Assembly (NCBI GenBank): GCA_950295325.1
Contig: OX485805.1
Span: forward strand, 3,100,501 to 3,164,500
DNA from: Polytrichum commune
Taxonomy: Eukaryota; Streptophyta; Polytrichopsida; Polytrichales; Polytrichaceae
Length of the DNA stretch: 64,000 nucleotides
Reading direction: 5' to 3'
Notes under the pieces: generated by a model
The model's database searches: none
What the model saw: only the letters and a program-made list of their open reading frames with translations
What the model was told of the DNA's origin: nothing
Program-made: the position numbers and the translations under genes
Shown here: positions 24,606 to 36,858 of the stretch, one piece after another
How positions within the stretch are numbered: position 1 is the stretch's first letter
Layout: every line of letters begins with the position of its first letter

Positions 24606-25949
24606 TTTACCCTATTTTGAGATGTATGCTAGGTTTCCTCACAACACTCAGCATTCAAGTGATCTTACTAATATGTTGGCATGAGTATGTTTGATAGTGT
24701 TATGAGGTGTATGCTTATGTTACATAACGATCTACAAGTTTACTACAGTTGTACACAAATGACACAAGTTGGCATTAATAAGCTCAAGAACATCCTCCTC
24801 CTGCATATGACAATGTAAAACACACAACACTTGCCATTAGTAATGCTCAATAATATCCTCCCCTAGCATGCTAAAACGCAAAACTATCATCTCAAGTTAT
24901 ACCGACATGCTATGCTAGGTGCCATCGTGTTGATAAAACATCGCCTTAAAAAGTTACTCGGTTTGAAGAATAGTGTCGAATTGGCAATTAGGGCCCATTT
25001 CTAGGGCCCATTTCCAAACCCTAGACATCAACCAATGAGAGTGCTTAGATTGTTCAAATGGGCCCTAATATGGGCCCAAGGGCTTTATATTGAGAGTTGG
25101 CCCACTTCTCCTAAAGCTTGCGTGGCGGGTGACATGGTGGCATTTTGGAGGGAAAAAAGTGGGCCGAAGGCAAAAAAATTGGTCGAGGGTTTATGGAGAC
25201 CCACTTCGCATCTACGGCCCACTTCACCCAACTTCCGTCATATAGTCATTTATGACTTTATGACTTTAGTTCAAGCAAGGGCATAATTCATTTAAGACAA
25301 AGTGGGCTGTGGATTGGGCCTTACAATATAAAGTCCCTAGGCCCATTTGGAAGGCCCACTTTAAAGTAGAATTTCCAATTTGGGCCCTACAAGTGGGCCT
25401 ATGGACTTTATATTGCAAGGCCCACTCAACGGCCCACTTTGTAAAGTAGGGCTAAAGTTAAGGCTCACTTCAAGTCCAAGTGGGTTCAACTCCAAATGGG
25501 CCCTAATATAAAGTGCCCCTTAGCGGATGCGACACTTTGAGGACTCGAGGCATCTAGTTTAGGCCCTTTTGGCGAATAACGTACGTGACACTAAATACCA
25601 TAAACGGTGCGGTTACGAGACAATGCATGCACTTGAAGTTGGAAGGCCCGCCTGACACAAAACAAACGGGTTATAATAATTATGTAGTGATTTGACCGTC
25701 CACCACCGTCGGTTCACTTTATGCATCTTTGGGGTGAGTTTTGGAGGAGTGGGGAAATAGAGTATTAAGTAGCTAGGAGGGACAAAAGTCGGGGAGGGAA
25801 GGGTGAAGTGAAATCCAAGTCGGGAAGGGGTTTGTCTTTACTTCCATGCGTGTGGGGGTATCTTCATGAGCACTCGGCTACTATGGACGGACAAGCTTAA
25901 GCTTAAGTTAAGCTAAGCTAAGCTACTCCCTTAGTACTAAACCACTTTA
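24606..25949. other. Intergenic dense in GGGCCC/TGGGCC motifs
   Basis: No gene is seen. Between 24980 and 25510 there are more than a dozen TGGGCC or GGCCCA hexamers, plus a foldback at 25297-25442. A short TTAAGC/TAAGC run lies at about 25893-25924. Confidence 0.6.
25297..25442. repeat. Inverted repeat (foldback) rich in TGGGCC
   Basis: The left arm ACAAAGTGGGCTGTGGATTG...CAATATAAAGTCC matches the right arm in inverse (ACAAAGTGGGCCGTTGAGTG...CAATATAAAGTCC). The arms are about 55 bp each around a short loop. Confidence 0.8.
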
Positions 25950-26932
25950 GGGCCACTTCACACATGAGCCAAGAGCCGCGACCTTGAGATTGTGAGAGCC
26001 CAAAAGAAAGTGTCCAAAGGCCGTCCCAACACACCTCCAAAATCATGTCGTGTGGTCACGCATCCTCGAGTGTAGTGTGAAGTCATTTGTGACCGGGTCT
26101 TCAACCAAATGCTATTTCAATGATTTTATGTTCACGTGGGTCATTGCGCATGATACAATAAAATAAATCGACGGTTGTGAGTGTTCAGAGTGCCATGGTC
26201 TTCCGGTTCTGTGTTAGGCCTACCTCCAAGATGTGGTTTTTGAAAATAGTCCAAGTGACCATGAAACATGATCCATTCGATGCCATGTAGGATTCCATGC
26301 AGACTTTACATCCATGTTGCAATCATATACTCCGTTGGTCCCTCAAGCGTAGTGTGAAGCGAACTTCAACCAACTCCGCCTTTTCCACCAATGAGAGTGC
26401 TTGAAGTGTAATGGGCACGGGCTCTCAGTCTCGTGTGTAAAGTGGCCCTTAGGCCTACCTCCAAGAGGTGGGTTTTGAAAATAGTCCAAGTGACCATGAA
26501 ACCATGATCCGTTTGATGCCATGTAGGATTTATCCATATAGGCTTTACATCCATCTTGCATTCACATACTCCGTTGGTCCCTCGAACGGAGTGTGAAGTA
26601 GCGAACTTGGACCGGCTCCGCCTTTCCCACCAATGAGAGTGCTTGAAGTGTTATGGTCACGGGCTCTCAGTCTCGTGTGTAAAGTGGCCCTTAGGCCTAC
26701 CTCCAAGAGGTGGGTTTTGAAAATAGTCCAAGTGACCATGAAACCATGATCCGTTTGATGCCATGTAGGATTTATCCATGTATGCTTTACATCCATCTTG
26801 CATTCACATACTTTGTTGGTCCCTCAAGCGTAGTGTACAGTAGCGAACTTGGACCAGCTCCGCCTTTCCCACCAATGAGAGTGCTTGAAGAGTTATGGTC
26901 ACGGGCTCTCAGTCTCGTGTGTGAAGTGGCCC
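25950..26932 (+). mobile_element. PIF/Harbinger-like MITE, copy 3, with tandemly triplicated 3' half
   Basis: It starts GGGCCACTTCACACATGAGC and ends GTGTGAAGTGGCCC, with TTA at 25947-25949 and 26933-26935. Its 983 bp are the usual ~495 plus two extra copies of the 3' half. The units begin GGCCTACCTCCAAG at 26217, 26452 and 26694 (lengths 235 and 242), and each ends in GTGGCCCTTA. Confidence 0.92.
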
Positions 26933-26935
26933 TTA

Positions 26936-29139
26936 GAGCATCTCCACCCGCACTCGGTCGCAGGGGGTTGCCACCACATCTCTGTCCAATGCTACTTCAA
27001 CCCTTTGGTTGATTTAACCTACTTTTGGGGTCCATTTAGGTTAGTGGTTTAGCAAATTGGTGTAGACATGGTGGAAACAAAAAACCAAACAAATTGCACA
27101 TCATATGATCATGCTACTATATTTTAATGTCATTTGTCCCTAGTTTCCTAAATCCATGCCTAGATAAAAAGAAAACCCATTGCAAACGAGTCCCAAACTC
27201 GTTTCGACACTTGCCCACAACCACGTCCGAGTTTTGTTTATTTATTTAAGTTTAAAATCAAACCCACTTTCTCCCAGAGCCACCATTGATGAGAGCATGA
27301 CCAACCGTGCTTCTTAGAGTTGGCTGGAACAATTCTATATTGGGTTTCTCCGAATCCCCCCCCCCCCCAACTGCAACGTGATGGCCCCAACTACTACTAT
27401 AGTGTTGGATGGCCCTTGACGCCCATTGTGACCGGAATGGCTTGGGTACCGGTATATTGTGGCCCAATTTTCAACTCCTCTACTAGGGAATCAACTATCA
27501 ACACCTCACAATCTTTGACCAAATAGAACCTTAGCCTCAACTATTCTTATGTGAAACCTTGTGTATTGTAAGATACCAATTTTGATAATGGGGCCCATAG
27601 TTTATGGAGCTCGTATAGAGTGAATGTGTGGGACATATAATGAGAGTACTCGCCTCTAAAGTAATGTAGCCCACTTTAGCACCCCTTTGTGTTTGTGTTT
27701 GGCGTACAACATGTGATCATGCTTTAAGATCTGCACATCTAAAACCAAAAAAATAAGTGTTGCGCATGTATCCAATATTAAAATCCTATAACAAACTATT
27801 TCTCGTTCGCAAGTTCAAGAGGATTCCAACTAAGTACAAAACACATAGTTTGGATACCATATGCAAAGGTTGTAAAGGTTTGAAGTTTGATTTGTAGGTG
27901 ACCTAAATTCAACACTTATATTGGATGTTCAAGAGGTGTACACCCTTGTACTCATTGTGTACCTCTTGTACAATTTTATGGGTGTTGGTTTCATTATTTC
28001 ATATCAGTGTTTGTTCTAGGTGTACGTACCTTACATCCCTTGTGATAAATGTGGATTAAAATATTCAATGTTTGATCATGCAAGAAAGAAAGACTGACCA
28101 TACTTTGTTGTACTTAGCTTGTGAGCAAATGGTGTTTGGAGTCAAACAATGCCAAAGAAAGAATTGGATCAAACAACCCAAGAAAGAATGATGCACGAAG
28201 GCTAGACAACCCATGAAGGAATGATGCACGGGAGTAAGACAACCCCTAATCAAAAATCTTTGTGTTGGAGTTGGACAACTTCAACTAGAACATATGAATC
28301 AGAGCTAGCCGACTCCCAATGGATGGATGTTATTCATCGAAGTGAGGCAACTCTCAATGAATAAATGAATCGAATTGGAATTAGACAATTCCAACCCAAA
28401 AAATGTATTAAATGAATAAAGTTGGAATTAGAGAGTTCCAACTAGAGGACTGTGATTGAGCGAGAAGATAAGAAAGGATCATATGGTGATATGATCTATG
28501 TATATAGATAAGGAAGTTGTCCTCTACATTTAGAATACTTTGGACTTCTAGAAGTAACTTCTAGAGACTATGGACAAAGTAGGATAAGACTAGGAACACC
28601 TCTGGGTGTGAGAAAGCTCAAGAAAGGAAGCATGATCATCTTCTTGCTTCTCTCCTATGGTCAGGTGGTTTGAGCTCATAGCAATAACAACATTTTGTTT
28701 AAGTTGTGATGTACAAAGTTTGAAAGTTCTCAATGCTATTGTCTCGTGTGTATTCATGATGGTATTATTATTGTGTAAAAGGGGAACGTGACATCCCTCC
28801 ACATTGGTCAATGTAGGTTTAGAGGGGTGAACACTACAAGCATTGCAGTTCCTTACCACTAGTTGTCTTTTATTTGATGGTTTTATGATCTACTACAATA
28901 ATAGATAACATGTCCTTATTTATAGATTTTAAATCTTTGTAGTGGAAGAGGAATAGTGGGAAAGAATTGCAATGCACATAGTGCAAATTGAAGAGAATAC
29001 TTTGTGAGGCAAAAGGGAATCATCACACCTATCATTATCCAACACAATGCCCCAAAATAGTATGTAGGTTATACGTTACTTTTGTAGATAATTTGATAAT
29101 AGGGTTAGCTTTAAGAATAAAAGGGCTTTGAATTTGTAT
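26936..29139. other. Intergenic, possible LTR-like stretch
   Basis: No gene is seen. GAGCATCTCCACC at 26936 resembles a common plant MITE end, but no partner was found. Three ~25-33-bp repeats (AAGAAAGAATGATGCACG...CAACCC) lie at 28155-28245. A C13 run lies at 27356-27368. Confidence 0.4.
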
Positions 29140-29395
29140 ACTTTGACACATTAATTTGCCAAGTTGTTGTACGAGGGCGGTGGTACATGTGAATAGTTTG
29201 TAGATAGTGGTTTCTAGAGAAATAGGTCGGTAGTTGGATAAGGGGATGATGTTGCCTTACTTACGGAGTATGGTGTGGCTATGTTTTTAGTATTTGGAGA
29301 TTTGGCAACTTCAATAGCATAATTCAAACATTTGATAGAGTAAGTTGTGAAATATGGGGTCCAAGTGTATCCTTAAACACATCATTTCACCCCTT
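29140..29395 (-). pseudogene. LINE reverse transcriptase relic (minus strand)
   Basis: The minus-strand translation reads FHNLLYQMFELCY (stop) and then KHSHTILRK (stop), followed by GNIIPLSNYRPISLETTIYK and LFTCTTALVQQLG. NYRPISL is a hallmark of the non-LTR reverse transcriptase N-terminal part. Stops interrupt the frame, so it is a dead fragment. It is a different lineage from the 12.2-kb relic. Confidence 0.8.
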
Positions 29396-29419
29396 TGCCA
29401 CCTATACCCTCTCAAAAAA

Positions 29420-30060
29420 TGATCATTGTGTACATTTACTTGCATGTTGTACTAACACACACATAAACAACCTTAGAACTAACATACACAATCAAGCACC
29501 CTACTAGTCCATCCCACAACAAGATGTTTCACACTAATCAATGCATGGCATCATAAAAATTGCACCCTAGAGACACCATACCATAATGGCTACTACCATG
29601 CACATGCTATCTCCCAAGGTGCAAATGCCTACTAGACCAAGACCAAGTATACTATGTATCCTGGGAACAAAAAATAAAATCAACGTAACCTCCTTTCTCT
29701 CTGCACCCAAACTACATAACCCAATTCCTAGAATTCACATACTGCAGCAACATATTCCCCAAAGCTGCAATCATTAGAAAATAAGACAAATACAACATAC
29801 TTACCCCATTACTTAGAATGCAACTAGAATGGATAGTCCTCCACCTATTATTATCACAATCAACACAAGAAAAGGCAATACACACCCAAACCACTAAAGA
29901 ACTATTTGAACTAAAAATCCTCACTCAAAACACACACAAACTAATGGAACATTTCTCACAAATTGCATTAAAACACCTAATGCACATACTCCTCAACAAA
30001 AGAAAAGTAGAGGAAAAACAAGTCCCATACCATTAGGCTAGGATATTAGTGTACACAAGG
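29420..30060. other. A/C-rich, G-poor strand-asymmetric stretch
   Basis: The plus strand is strongly A+C-rich with few G residues over about 600 bases. A 72-codon plus-strand frame (29818-30036) is open but unrecognised. The stretch may be the 5' part of the minus-strand LINE relic next to it. Confidence 0.5.
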
Positions 30061-31542
30061 TCCACCTAACATAAGTAACAATTCAATCACCCTCTCACCC
30101 CACCCCCGTATGGAAGTGGACCGGAGGTGATGAACGGATGACATATGTCATTGTAGAAACACTGAAGTTCCTTTCTTCTTCTTCTTTCTCAAAAGAGGGA
30201 TCCTTTGTAGGCTTCTTTGTGGCCTTGCCAATGGTGGTTAGGTTTTGGCTAGGGGCGGGCACTTGCGAAAATGTAGAAAACCACGTGCGAGAAAATGTAG
30301 GGTGGGTTTTATTCAAGACACATAGTTTTTACATTTTTCTTAAATATACAATTTCATCCTCTGAATGTGAATTTGGGAATTATATATAATGTACAGTGCG
30401 GTGTAAGTTGTGGAATTTATATATTTTGATGTAAAGTAGCATAAATAGAATTAAGGTTATATTTTGTTTATTTATAGCTTCAACATACATCATCTACCAT
30501 TAGTGACATTGGATGAGAAATAAGAAAAATGTATGTGGACATGTGGATGGATTTGTTGAAACGGTTGCCTTTAGATGAAAAGTACCGTCATGCAACGATG
30601 GAAGGGTTGGTTGGCTTATTTAGAGTTGTCTTGTGGGTGGGGGGGGGGTGGTCAAGAACCATACGTAGTATGCTAAAGTTTATAATATGATGGTTGTATG
30701 TGTGTGATGTGTAGAGTAATATCTGCACAATGTAATGCATACATAGTGTAATGTATGCATAATTTATGTGCAAATTGTTCACACGTGATTTCTACTACTT
30801 ATAAATAAGATAGGGTGATTATAATTATTCAACTCTAACATTTATATATAATGATAGGGTGTTAGAAAATACCATCAAATATAAATTTATCTATTTATAG
30901 GGTGGAAAAGATTCAACAAAGAAAGGCAAATACCCCCCCCCCCCCCCGGCCGCCATCGTTAAATAGGGGGGCCTCACATGTGTATACTTAAATCAAGTAT
31001 AGGCGCACCCCCCTTGGGTCTTGGAGCCATTGGGCATGGTTTGTGGGTGGGGATTGATTTTGTGGGTCTAGTAACTTGGAGAGTAGAGTAGGGATGTTGC
31101 ATGTTATTAGGAAGTAACTATAGTGAGACTTATTAGAACATCATCTTGGGATATGTCCATTGCCATCGGGTTGCCACCACCAAGTCTCCTCCAATTCTTA
31201 CTCCAAAGCAACCGTGGAGGAGTTTGTGTGGAGTGTTATGTAGAGGGGCATTCAAACTATATTGGTAGAGGCACTATTCTTGTGATTCGAATTCCTACTC
31301 TACATGTAATATTCTAATCCCCAATCGTGTAAGATAATGATGGGTGTGCGTGCTTATAACAACAAAATTACCATATAAAGTTTGACAAAGCATAAAGTGA
31401 TATGAAATGAACACTCTCTAGATTGAAAGAGGTTAGACCATGGCAAAAAGCATGAATGTATATATGGTGCCTTCTTAGGTTTGGTCCTCTAAGTCTAGGT
31501 TGACCATTGTATAGGGTGATGTGCCGGGATCAATGTCCGGGG
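30061..31542. other. AT-rich intergenic with poly(C)/(G) runs
   Basis: A G10 run (30639-30648) and a C15 run (30933-30947) are present. No gene is seen. Confidence 0.5.
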
Positions 31543-31712
31543 AGAACTTTGGACATAATTGGTCATTATCCTAGCGTTTCCAAGTCCAACCGGTTACGGT
31601 ATATGTTCACATTGTTGGGTTTTCTTTATGGATTCAAGGTTTGTTCTTTAAACTCCTCTAAAAAGTCGGTAATTTTCTTGAAGTCTCGAACTTCAACCAA
31701 TTCATATGTAAC
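31543..31712 (-). repeat. AACCGGTTGAG dispersed repeat, copy 4
   Basis: This is a reverse copy: GACATAATTGGTCATTATCC, TTTCCAAGTCCAACCGGTTA, TTGAAGTCTCGAACTTCAAC and CAATTCATATGTAACTA. It breaks at a CACTA-like end, as copy 3 does. Confidence 0.7.
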
Positions 31713-32083
31713 TACACTAACTATAATATATAGTGTCACCAATTCTAATTGTCTTGCTTGTCACTAATTGTAAACCGTAGTATAGTGTCGCCACCATTAA
31801 TTGTTAACCCAACATTTGTTATTCCTTGTAAAATTCTTGGGGGTTTATAGATTTACAGTGTTGCAATTTCTGTCACTTACCAAGTGTTCTTCATCCAAAT
31901 TTTGATCATCCATGACAATATTTCATCACCAGTTGTTGACAAGAGAAGGTGGGGTTTGGGCCAATGGATGAACTCCTCCATCATCCATGACAATATCCGT
32001 TCACTTATTCACAAGAAGTGTTATCTGAAAAGTTACCATAGTGCCATTAAATACCATATGACACTAAATATCATATTTAGTGT
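31712..32083. mobile_element. CACTA-like element, family B, copy 2
   Basis: The left end is ACTACACTAACTATAATATA. The right end carries a perfect 23-base palindrome, ACACTAAATAT-C-ATATTTAGTGT (32061-32083). Between them are AT-rich non-coding sequence and TAGTGTCRCC motifs. The borders are approximate. Confidence 0.5.
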
Positions 32084-32409
32084 ATCAGTTGGTGCTCCCC
32101 GTCCATTTAGCGGTGATCGTTATGCCTCCATTCCCTCTAGAATAGCGGTGGAGAAAGATGTGGTAATCTATGAAGATGGTAGATTATGAATCCGCAATCG
32201 TATGTTTCTAACCATACAAGGTCCTAAAAGTGTCGCTTTAAGTGCCAAGCATAGTTAAGATTATCAAGTCTACAAAAAGAAGAAGAAGATGGTGATTCTT
32301 AGAAATTGAGAGAGAATTTCGACACACCAAAGTATGCCTCACTTGATTCCTTGCAATTGTTAGAAGGGTCCAACTTTTCATGAATAAATGACTTAAAACC
32401 AACAGAGGG

Positions 32410-33330
32410 GGAAGATGATGTTAAGGTGATAGACATTCTCACAACCAACATGTACTTTTCATGCAAGATTCTAGAGTGTTGATATTGAGTGGGGTGTCCA
32501 GTTTAGCACCATCTACCTCACTGTACGGTCCCTTACCACCATGTACCATATGCAATTGTTATAAGAATTCAAAGTTGTGTAAGTGCTAGGGCCATCTAAG
32601 TTCTTTGAATCCTTACGGATTGACCAACTTATGAATCATTCTTTGTTGATCAACTTATGTACTACAATCGTTTGCATGTTTATTTCATGTGTACACATAA
32701 AGTTGATTTTAAAGTGATAGGCACTCTCATAATCAACATGTACTCATTGTGCAAGATTTTGGGTCGTTGGTTTTGGGTGGGGCGTCGGATTGAGCACCAT
32801 CTACCTCACTAAACGGTCTCTTACCACCATGTACCCGATGCAATTGTTACAAGAATTCAAGGTTGTGTAAGTGCTAGGGCCATCAAAGTTCTTTGAATCC
32901 TTCTCTCCTGATCAACTTATGTACTAGAATCGTTTGCATGTTTATTTCATATGTACACATAAAGTTGATTTTAAAATGTCGGACATTCTCATAATCAACA
33001 TGTACTCATTGTGCAAGATTTTGGGTCGTTGGATGAAGCACCATCTACATCACTGAACGGTCCCTTACCACCATGTATCACATGCAATTGTTACAAGAAC
33101 TCAAAGTTGTGTAAGTGCTAGGACCATCGGAGTTTTTTGAATCCTTACGGATTGGCCAACTTACGAATCCTTCTCTGCTGTATCAACTTATGTACTAGAA
33201 TCGTTTGCATGTTTATTTCATATGTACACATAAAGCTGATTTTAAAGTGTCAGACATTCTCATAATCAACATGTACTCATTGTGCAAGATTTTGGGTGGG
33301 GTGTTGGATGATGCACCATCTACGTTAGTG
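32410..33330 (+). repeat. Tandem array, four ~255-295-bp units
   Basis: The unit landmark CTCATAATCAACATGTACTC (or a variant) falls near 32436, 32729, 32989 and 33257. Each unit also has ACCATCTAC, TTACCACCATGTA, GTGTAAGTGCTAGG and CGTTTGCATGTTTATTTCAT. Some units carry small deletions. Confidence 0.88.
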
Positions 33331-33589
33331 AGTGGAAGCATGCATGCCCGTGAGTAGTGGTTCCTCGAGAATTGGGAGCACGAGGCGATAGTAATCGGCA
33401 CCTAAGTTGGTCAATGCCCCGGATTCAGTGAGGTCCACATCCCGACACGCTTAGACCTACTTGCCCCAATTTCTTCACTCTTTCCTTCCATGCATCCACC
33501 CTTCGGGTGTTGCGGCGAACGTTCTTATATATATATATACTTGGGCAAAGGTCGAGTCCGCTTTGTCTCGTGGATTGACTTAATGTAGG

Positions 33590-34000
33590 GTGGGTCTTAA
33601 ATGGTTACGTTTTTTGGGACTAGCCCACTTCTCTTAGGATACGAAACGTGCGATTAGTATGAGATAATTAGCAAATTGAAACTGAGGTTGTAGTCATTTT
33701 TCTCATAAGTTTTGGAGCTTGTATGAATATATTGTTCACTATCAAAGTGAAGGTTCATGTGCTCATTGATTGGTCATACAAATCCTCCTAATTATGTTGA
33801 TTAATGAATCTTAGGATGGTTGACGTATTTTGAGTATGTGCTCCAACTTTTTTTGGATGCATATATATATATATATGTTTGGTACTTGTTCTTGAAGTCA
33901 CACCAATCCTCATACCACTCAAATACAAGGCGTATGATTAAGATAAGTAACCAAACTAGATATGTCTATCTTAATTAACCCTCAATTTTCCAAGACTATG
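33590..34000 (+). repeat. Dispersed repeat (CACTTCTCTTAGGATACGAAA), copy 1
   Basis: This family runs CCCACTTCTCTTAGGATACG, GATTAGTATGAGATAATTAG, GAGGTTGTAGTCA, ATCAAAGTGAAGGTTC and ATTATGTTGA, then a TGTT(C)T...CACACC...CTCAAATA end. Related copies lie at 35635-35790, 39195-39545, 49035-49400, 49560-49700, 52085-52440 and 55360-55690. No coding frame is conserved. It may be an LTR or a derelict non-coding element. Confidence 0.7.
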
Positions 34001-36285
34001 AAGTATGAAGTTGCACGTGGAGCATGTAAATTATCCCATATTTCCAACTACATTTATGCAAATAATTCCTTCATAATTGAAATGTTGAAACGTTCAAATT
34101 GAAAAATGTGAGACAAAGGCCATTTTTACATGAACATTAAAAAAATATCATTTTACCAAGATATACACTATCGATGTTCATGCAAAATTTGCATTGGAGT
34201 GGCAACCATTGACTGGAGTCAACACCCTCACACGAACACCCACACACAACAAAAACATGACCACTTTGACATCTTTGAACACATTCTAATCATCTCCAAA
34301 TCTCACAGGTCATGAGTATATGGGTGAAATCCATGTTGGCTCGATGTTCATAGTTCTTTTAGATGCGGATGAATGAGCTAGGTGGACGTCAATATAGGGG
34401 AGATATCATCCACCAAACGCAAATGGGTTGCTAGAGAAATTACAAGCTAACTTAAAGGATTATTAAATCAACCACGTAGTTCATAAATTGACCATACAGA
34501 TACGTCACACGGTCACATGACTTGCCAAAATTTGATATTTCACCGCACACATGAACATGAGTAAGATACCAACTTTGAATTATAATCGAACAAACTTGGC
34601 CAGCGATTCCATATGCATACACATGTGATTATTTTAACGAGTGTGTGGTTTATTTTAAAAATCCCCTTAACTTATTCAAACCTCGAGGGTCCTTGGAATC
34701 GGGTCGTCAATTTGTATGTACCCCAAAACGAAGTAAGTTAGGGGGGGGGGGGGGGGTTATGATCCCGAGGGAGCGTCGACGGCCGACTCCGGAGCACGGC
34801 ACCCGGACCTCGAGACATGTGGGTCGGAGGCCGAGGAGGAGCATGGCTTTGGGGAAAATCTCTTCAACAACAAATTAAACAACAACAATACTACTAATAA
34901 TAAAGAAGTCATTGCATGTGTGATGATTCTCATTCCACATGGAGCCGAGCTAAGGTACCCTAGCTACTACGACTCCGGCCCACCCCCCCCCCCACCCGGG
35001 CCGGTTTTTTCAAATTGCCTCCTTGATTTCGTTTGGCGGGTTTGAATATTGTTCACGAGGGACTTGGCAAATTCGTCCCACCAAAACACACGAGGAATAA
35101 GGAGTCGGAATATTCCGATTTCAAACGTCTCGGTGCTAATTGAGTTTCCCAATTAGCGCGTGTGGTGTCGATTCCTAAAACGTGCATTGCTTTGCCAAAT
35201 CTCAAAATTAGTGAGGGTTGAAGTTGAAGTTTGATACTGAGTGATACTAAAGTCATGAAGACATGCTCATTTACCATACGTTCCAAGAAAACCAGTGCGT
35301 GTTCTGAGGTGTTTGTAGAGTGCATGATTTGTTTTGGTGAGCTCAAAGAGGCTTCTTCTTCTTCTTCTTAGTTGGCACCACTCATTGTTGGGAGCATCTC
35401 CTAACACTAAGAAACCGAAGAGAGGTTGCATTGAGAGTTTCTGGCACTTTGATACTTTGGACTCCCGAAACCCTAGATCTTCCAGGGACACTAATCTCGT
35501 AGCATAAAGAAATTTAGTATCACCTTGACTAATTTTCAACTCGCGCTATTAGCCTCCCCCTCCCCCAACTGAACGAGGTAATTAGTTTAGCCATGAAATG
35601 CATGCCCTATGTATTGCCAATATAAGGTAGATGGATCTTAAATGGTTGCTTCTCCCAACTAGCCCTCCTCTCTTAGGATATGAAACACGCGATTAGTACA
35701 AGACTTATAGAGCAAACTACGTTTAAATTGAGGTCATAGTCACTTTCCTCATTATTTGCAGAGTTCATATGAATATCTTAGTCATTTGCTTCAATGAGAA
35801 GAAAGAGAATGTTAAGGAACATTTATTAACACGCAATAATTTAGGAACGTTTCACTACACATAATCGAAACTGTGCAATGACTTTATGCTTTATTATTTT
35901 AACTTTGTGTGCAATATTTATCTTTCCAAAAACATATCCTTCATGCCTCCCATGTGGTCGGGAGCTAGGAAGATATCAGTTGTCCATTGCGATCTAACAA
36001 ATCTAAAGGCTCTTATGTTGCCCCAACTTATGGCTTCTCTTCCCTTCATGTAGAGCTTGAAAAAACTTCATGTTGGATAAAATATCCACCTCCATCCACT
36101 CACGAATCTTGGATGAAATTTTCCAAATTAAGTCCTTCATTAAAAGGACTTGCGAAGGAGATGATGCATGGGGGATCAAACTCCTACCTCTTCCTCCTAA
36201 AAGGGAGAACCAAGGGTACTAGCCATCAACTCCAAGCCACTTTTGATGACCAACCTTGAAATGAAATGAAATTTAACCGGTTGTA
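34001..36285. other. Intergenic with a GC-rich patch and repeat fragment
   Basis: A G16 run (34741-34756) and a C11 run (34983-34993) bracket a GC-rich patch. Positions 35635-35790 are a copy of the CACTTCTCTTAGGATA repeat. No gene is seen. Confidence 0.5.
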
Positions 36286-36387
36286 TGAGAGCATTTATGT
36301 GGGATTTGAAGGTTCCCATAGAGGGGACTCCATTGGGAACTTCGGAAACCCTATGGGAACCTCCAAAATCCCACATAAATGCTCTCA
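36286..36387. mobile_element. 102-bp hairpin MITE with TA duplication
   Basis: The left arm TGAGAGCATTTATGTGGGAT plus TT...GGTTCCCATAG is almost exactly inverted on the right. The arms are about 38 bp with a loop of about 25. TA is duplicated at 36284-36285 and 36388-36389, which suggests a Tc1/mariner-type (Stowaway-like) element. Confidence 0.82.
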
Positions 36388-36858
36388 TAAGATGGGATGA
36401 ACAATCAACCCCTTCATCTTGCAAACATTAATTTTTCGTCCACCAAAATCTCATCCGTTGGAAGGTTTTTTCCAAGCTGTTGGAACAGTTTCGTAGATTA
36501 TAAAATGGGGCTTTGTGAATGAATAGTTTCAATGTGGTGTGCCCAGGACCACACACCCTCCATTCATAACGCCTCAGTGACATGGGAAAAGGGAGGTTTC
36601 ACGCTCCTACGTTTTGTTTTTACTTTGAAACGGAAAGGGGGACTTGCTTTGCTTGCCGATGAATTTGGGTTGAAAATTGCTCAAAGATATTGTAATAACT
36701 TACATCAAGTGGACCACTAGAAGATTCTACAAACTTTACTGCACATGCATAGGAAAGTGCTTGCCACCGAGGACAGCCGAAAGGGGGCTTTTGTGGAGCC
36801 AATTTGGGAGAAGTTAAAAATTAAACCCAAACAACGATACCCACGTTTTTACAAGTCA

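Noticed and set aside
26936-27070. Possible second MITE starting GAGCATCTCCACC
   Set aside because: The end resembles a common plant MITE terminus, but I found no matching inverted end or target duplication.
32410-33330. CRISPR-like spacing of repeats
   Set aside because: The units are long, directly adjacent and diverged, with no short identical repeats or unique spacers, and the DNA is eukaryotic.
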